From Oscillospiraceae bacterium (GTDB lineage Bacteria > Bacillota > Clostridia > Oscillospirales > Ruminococcaceae), in NCBI GenBank assembly GCA_017540225.1, contig JAFYBM010000064.1:1-33805 (forward strand): a stretch of DNA of 33,805 bases. Direction: 5' to 3'. The position numbers and the translations under genes are program-made. The notes under the pieces are model-generated. The model did no database searches. It was not told the DNA's origin and saw nothing but the letters and a program-made list of their open reading frames with translations. Shown here piece by piece: positions 31,124-33,805 of the stretch (position 1 is the stretch's first letter; the number at the start of each line of letters is the position of its first letter).

Positions 31124-31690
31124 ATGATCGAAATTCTGAAAGAAAAACTGGATGCTTCCGAAAAGGCCATGAAAAAAGTGGTTGACCGTCTGCAAAAGGA
31201 ATACGGCTCCATCCGCGCAGGCCGCGCCAATCCTGCTGTGCTGGATAAGATTCCGGTCGATTACTACGGTGTGCCGACTCCGATCAATCAGCTTGCATCC
31301 GTTTCTGTCTCGGAGGGACGCAATCTGCTGATTACCCCGTTTGATCCGACCACGATCCGCACGATCTCCAAGGCGATCCTTGCCTCTGATCTTGGTATCA
31401 CCCCGACCGACGACGGCAAAACCATCCGCCTTGTGTTCCCGCAGCCGACGGAGGATCGCCGCAAGGAGCTTGCAAAAACCGCAAAGAAATACGGTGATGA
31501 GGCAAAGGTTGCGGTCCGCAACGAACGCCGCGATCTCATGGACAAATTCAAAAAGCTGAAGAAGGATTCCGAAATCACCGAGGACGATCAGAAAAATGCC
31601 GAGAAAAAGGCGCAGACTCTGACCGACCGCTATACCGAGGAGATCGACAAGATTGTTTCCGAGAAGGAAAAAGAGATCATGAGCCTGTAA
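31124..31690 (+). CDS. frr: Ribosome recycling factor
   Basis: This 188-residue protein splits post-termination ribosomes with EF-G. It has the standard two-domain pattern: a long helical arm with MKKVVDRLQKEYGSIRAGRA NPA, a beta domain with YYGVPTPINQLASVSVSEGR, ITPFDPTTIRTISKAI, then VRNERRDLMDKFKKLKKDSE and EDDQKNAEKKAQTLTDRYTE. Length is typical (185). AAGGAGATG precedes the ATG. A weak hairpin ACCATA/TATGGT (31075-31092) followed by AT-rich sequence lies in the 62-bp gap after pyrH. Confidence 0.98.
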   Translation: MIEILKEKLDASEKAMKKVVDRLQKEYGSIRAGRANPAVLDKIPVDYYGVPTPINQLASVSVSEGRNLLITPFDPTTIRTISKAILASDLGITPTDDGKTIRLVFPQPTEDRRKELAKTAKKYGDEAKVAVRNERRDLMDKFKKLKKDSEITEDDQKNAEKKAQTLTDRYTEEIDKIVSEKEKEIMSL

Positions 31691-31715
31691 TCAAGGCGCT
31701 TTCTAGGAGTTTATT

Positions 31716-32447
31716 ATGGCAAAGCAACCCATGACACCGCCCGTGCCGGCGGACATGATGCCGAAGCATATCGCAATCATCATGGACGGCAACGGCCGCT
31801 GGGCAAAAAAGCGCGGAATGCCGCGTACCTACGGACATATCGAGGGTGTCAAGACATTCCGGAAAATTTCCCGCTATGCACTCAATATCGGTGTGCCGTA
31901 TATCTCGTTTTACGTCTTTTCAACCGAAAACTGGAACAGACCGGAGGACGAGGTACATCAGCTCATGAATCTGATGCGAAAGCAGCTCATGGATGCCCGT
32001 GTGTTTACGGAGGAACGCACAAGGCTGATCCTGCTCGGCGATCGCAGCGGCTTCGATGAGGATATCCGGAACGGCATTTCCAATCTGGAGGAGGATTCAC
32101 GCGATTATGAGAACATGACAATGGGCATCGCCGCAAATTACGGTTCCCGTCATGAGATCACAAGCGCAGCCAGAGAGCTTGCACAGCTCGTCAAGGAAGG
32201 CCGGCTCCAGCCAGAGGAGATTACCGAGGATCTGATCTCACAGCATCTCTATACAAAAGAGATGCCGGATGTTGATCTGCTGATCCGGCCGGGCGGCGAA
32301 CAGCGCATCTCGAATTTCCTGCTTTGGCAGTGCGCATATGCGGAATTCTATTTCTGTGATACATTCTGGCCGGATTTTGACGAGAAAGAGCTGGATAAGG
32401 CTATCATAGAGTTCGCCCGCCGCACAAGACGCTTCGGCGGACTGTGA
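31716..32447 (+). CDS. uppS: Undecaprenyl diphosphate synthase
   Basis: This 243-residue cis-prenyltransferase adds eight isopentenyl units to farnesyl diphosphate, making the C55 lipid carrier for peptidoglycan. The catalytic D24 lies in IAIIMDGNGRWAKKRG; GHIEGVKTFRK, FYVFSTENWNRPEDEV and the C-terminal QRISNFLLWQCAYAEFYF are present. The usual RTSGEQR motif reads RPGGEQR here, altering two residues by the diphosphate site while keeping Arg and Glu. AGGAG precedes the ATG. Its product feeds MraY, encoded in the minus-strand cluster. Confidence 0.97.
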   Translation: MAKQPMTPPVPADMMPKHIAIIMDGNGRWAKKRGMPRTYGHIEGVKTFRKISRYALNIGVPYISFYVFSTENWNRPEDEVHQLMNLMRKQLMDARVFTEERTRLILLGDRSGFDEDIRNGISNLEEDSRDYENMTMGIAANYGSRHEITSAARELAQLVKEGRLQPEEITEDLISQHLYTKEMPDVDLLIRPGGEQRISNFLLWQCAYAEFYFCDTFWPDFDEKELDKAIIEFARRTRRFGGL

Positions 32448-32600
32448 TCCGGCATGAATGCGGAAACCGCTGCATATCATAGAAGCAGCCGGCATTCCCA
32501 AAAGGTTGATTTGTTTTGATTTGTATTTGCCGCCATGCTGCAAATGCAGATATGAATTGGATTGGAGGCGCGGCGCACTCTGTGCCGCAAACACATAATT

Positions 32601-33437
32601 ATGGTCACACGTTTGATTACCGCTGCGATCGGCATTGCAATCGCACTGATCGTTCTGTTTCTGCATAATACGATCCTTCTGCCGATCGCTGCCGCCATCA
32701 TCTCAGTCATGGCGCTCTACGAATACCTGCGCGTCAATAATCTGCTGCGCTATCATCTTTCTTCCACTTCTGCGCTTGTCTATGCTGCACTGCTGCCGCT
32801 GATACAGGTCGGCATCGCCGCAAGATACCGCAGCATGATGATGATTGCAGCAATCTGCTGCGTGCTGTTTGATTATGTCCGCCATAAGAAACGCATGACA
32901 GACCGCACATTCTTTGCGTTTCTGACCGGTATGTTCCTGATCCCGCCGGCAATGGCAGCCGCCGTCACGCTCAACAACACCCATGAGACACACGGTGTCG
33001 CATATCTGGTGCTGGCACTCGGCGGCGCATGGATCGCGGATTCCGGCGCGTATTTCATCGGCACCGCATTCGGCAAGGCAAAGCTCTGCCCCGCCATCAG
33101 CCCGAAGAAAACAATCGTCGGCTTTATCGGCGGCATCTGCGCAAATATCGTATTCTTTACTGTGTTCAGCGGCATTTACTGCTCGATCATGACGAAAAAA
33201 GGCGTCACAATGGGCGTAAACTGGTTTGCAGCCGTGCTCATCAGCATGGTCTGCGCAGTGCTCGGTACGCTCGGCGACCTCGCCGCATCCACGCTCAAGC
33301 GTCAGCTCGGCATCAAGGATTACGGCGATATTATGCCCGGTCACGGCGGTGTGCTCGACCGCTTTGACAGCGTGCTGCTCGTTCTGCCGTTCTTCACGGC
33401 ATTTGTGCAGGCAACCAATTTCTTTGAATTATCGTAA
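32601..33437 (+). CDS. cdsA: Phosphatidate cytidylyltransferase
   Basis: This 278-residue membrane enzyme makes CDP-diacylglycerol from phosphatidate and CTP. About eight membrane helices are seen, and the C-terminal signature STLKRQLGIKDYGDIMPGHG then GVLDRFDS is fully conserved. I place the start at the ATG 32601 (MVTRLITAAIG), which matches homologues, although no Shine-Dalgarno lies close: GGAGG is 32 bp upstream with a small hairpin (GCGGC-GCAC/GTGC-CGC) between. A TTG at 32562 is in frame but adds an unlikely Arg/Cys-rich tail. The 153-bp gap after uppS holds no clear signal. Confidence 0.93.
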   Translation: MVTRLITAAIGIAIALIVLFLHNTILLPIAAAIISVMALYEYLRVNNLLRYHLSSTSALVYAALLPLIQVGIAARYRSMMMIAAICCVLFDYVRHKKRMTDRTFFAFLTGMFLIPPAMAAAVTLNNTHETHGVAYLVLALGGAWIADSGAYFIGTAFGKAKLCPAISPKKTIVGFIGGICANIVFFTVFSGIYCSIMTKKGVTMGVNWFAAVLISMVCAVLGTLGDLAASTLKRQLGIKDYGDIMPGHGGVLDRFDSVLLVLPFFTAFVQATNFFELS

Positions 33438-33454
33438 AAAAAGGAGCTTCATCT

Positions 33455-33805
33455 ATGACAAACAGTGTTGCGATTCTCGGCTCGACCGGCAGTATTGGCA
33501 CACAGGCAATCGAAGTTGCGCAGAAGCATAATATCCGCGTGACGGCGCTTGCAGCCAATACCCGCGTGGATGAGCTGGTGCAGCAGGCGCGTCAGCTGCG
33601 CCCGGAGCTGTTGTGCATCGCAGATGAATCCCGTTATCCCGCACTGAAAGAAGCGGCAGCCGGTCTTGGCTGCCGCCTTTTGGCAGGAATGGACGGTTTA
33701 TGCGAAATTGCACGGCACGAAAGCACCGATACGCTGCTCAATTCCGTAGTCGGCATGGTCGGTCTGCTGCCGACGCTGACCGCGATTTCTGCAAATAAAC
33801 CGATC
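33455..33805 (+). CDS. dxr: 1-deoxy-D-xylulose 5-phosphate reductoisomerase, N-terminal part
   Basis: The first 117 codons are present; the window ends mid-gene. The NADPH-binding loop AILGSTGSIGTQAIEV and LAANTRVDELVQQARQ are diagnostic, and the segment NSVVGMVGLLPTLTAISANK leads towards the catalytic region. DXR converts DXP to MEP, the second step of the isoprenoid route begun by dxs at 2902. AAAGGAG precedes the ATG by 9 bases. The uppS-cdsA-dxr order is common, with rseP usually next. Confidence 0.95.
   Translation, partial: MTNSVAILGSTGSIGTQAIEVAQKHNIRVTALAANTRVDELVQQARQLRPELLCIADESRYPALKEAAAGLGCRLLAGMDGLCEIARHESTDTLLNSVVGMVGLLPTLTAISANKPI

Overview
The window is a stretch of core chromosome from a low-copy, Gram-positive member of the Clostridia. 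The best guess is Oscillospiraceae/Ruminococcaceae (a Ruminococcus-like gut anaerobe) with moderate-to-high GC. The reasons are the gene order nusB-(TsaD paralogue)-xseA-xseB-dxs-tlyA-nadK-argR-recN, a clostridial division and cell-wall cluster with a two-PASTA transpeptidase, a meso-DAP type MurE (DNPR motif), a SigH-type sigma factor, and families common in gut Clostridia (DUF4317, DUF1858). No phage, insertion sequence, CRISPR array, tRNA or rRNA was seen.

Layout. (1) Bases 1-9776, plus strand: the end of an Asp23 family gene, then a tightly packed, often overlapping run covering transcription (NusB), a TsaD-like paralogue, exonuclease VII (XseA/XseB), isoprenoid synthesis (Dxs), rRNA methylation (TlyA), NAD kinase, the arginine repressor, RecN and a membrane acyltransferase. 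A strong hairpin terminator closes it at 9778-9826. (2) Bases 9851-29357, minus strand: read in the direction of transcription, this is mraZ-rsmH-ftsL-ftsI-murE-mraY-ftsW-murG-murA-ftsQ, then ftsZ behind its own promoter, a 69-residue DivIVA-like protein, a 484-residue DivIVA-like coiled-coil protein, an orphan fumarase beta subunit, a SigH-type sigma factor with a near-consensus promoter, a four-CxxC zinc-ribbon protein, a DUF1858 protein and a DUF4317 protein. (3) Bases 29358-30350: a long divergent intergenic region holding the mraZ promoter with a structured leader and the pyrH promoter. (4) Bases 30351-33805, plus strand: pyrH-frr-uppS-cdsA-dxr, the last cut by the window edge.

How it fits together. 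The minus-strand cluster makes lipid II (MurA, MurE, MraY, MurG), polymerises and crosslinks it at the septum (FtsW, FtsI, FtsL, FtsQ) and places the Z-ring. Dxs, Dxr and UppS on the plus strand belong to the route that supplies the undecaprenyl carrier used by MraY, and CdsA supplies phospholipid precursor. murD, murC, murF and ftsA are not in the cluster.

The most novel-looking part is the pair of DivIVA-like proteins directly after ftsZ. They share an N-terminal module, and the longer one has seven 11-residue coiled-coil repeats and is translationally coupled to a fumarase beta subunit. Next in interest are the long structured mraZ leader, a 21-bp element shared between that leader and the unusually long ftsL-ftsI gap, and the inverted repeat built into the sigma-factor promoter.
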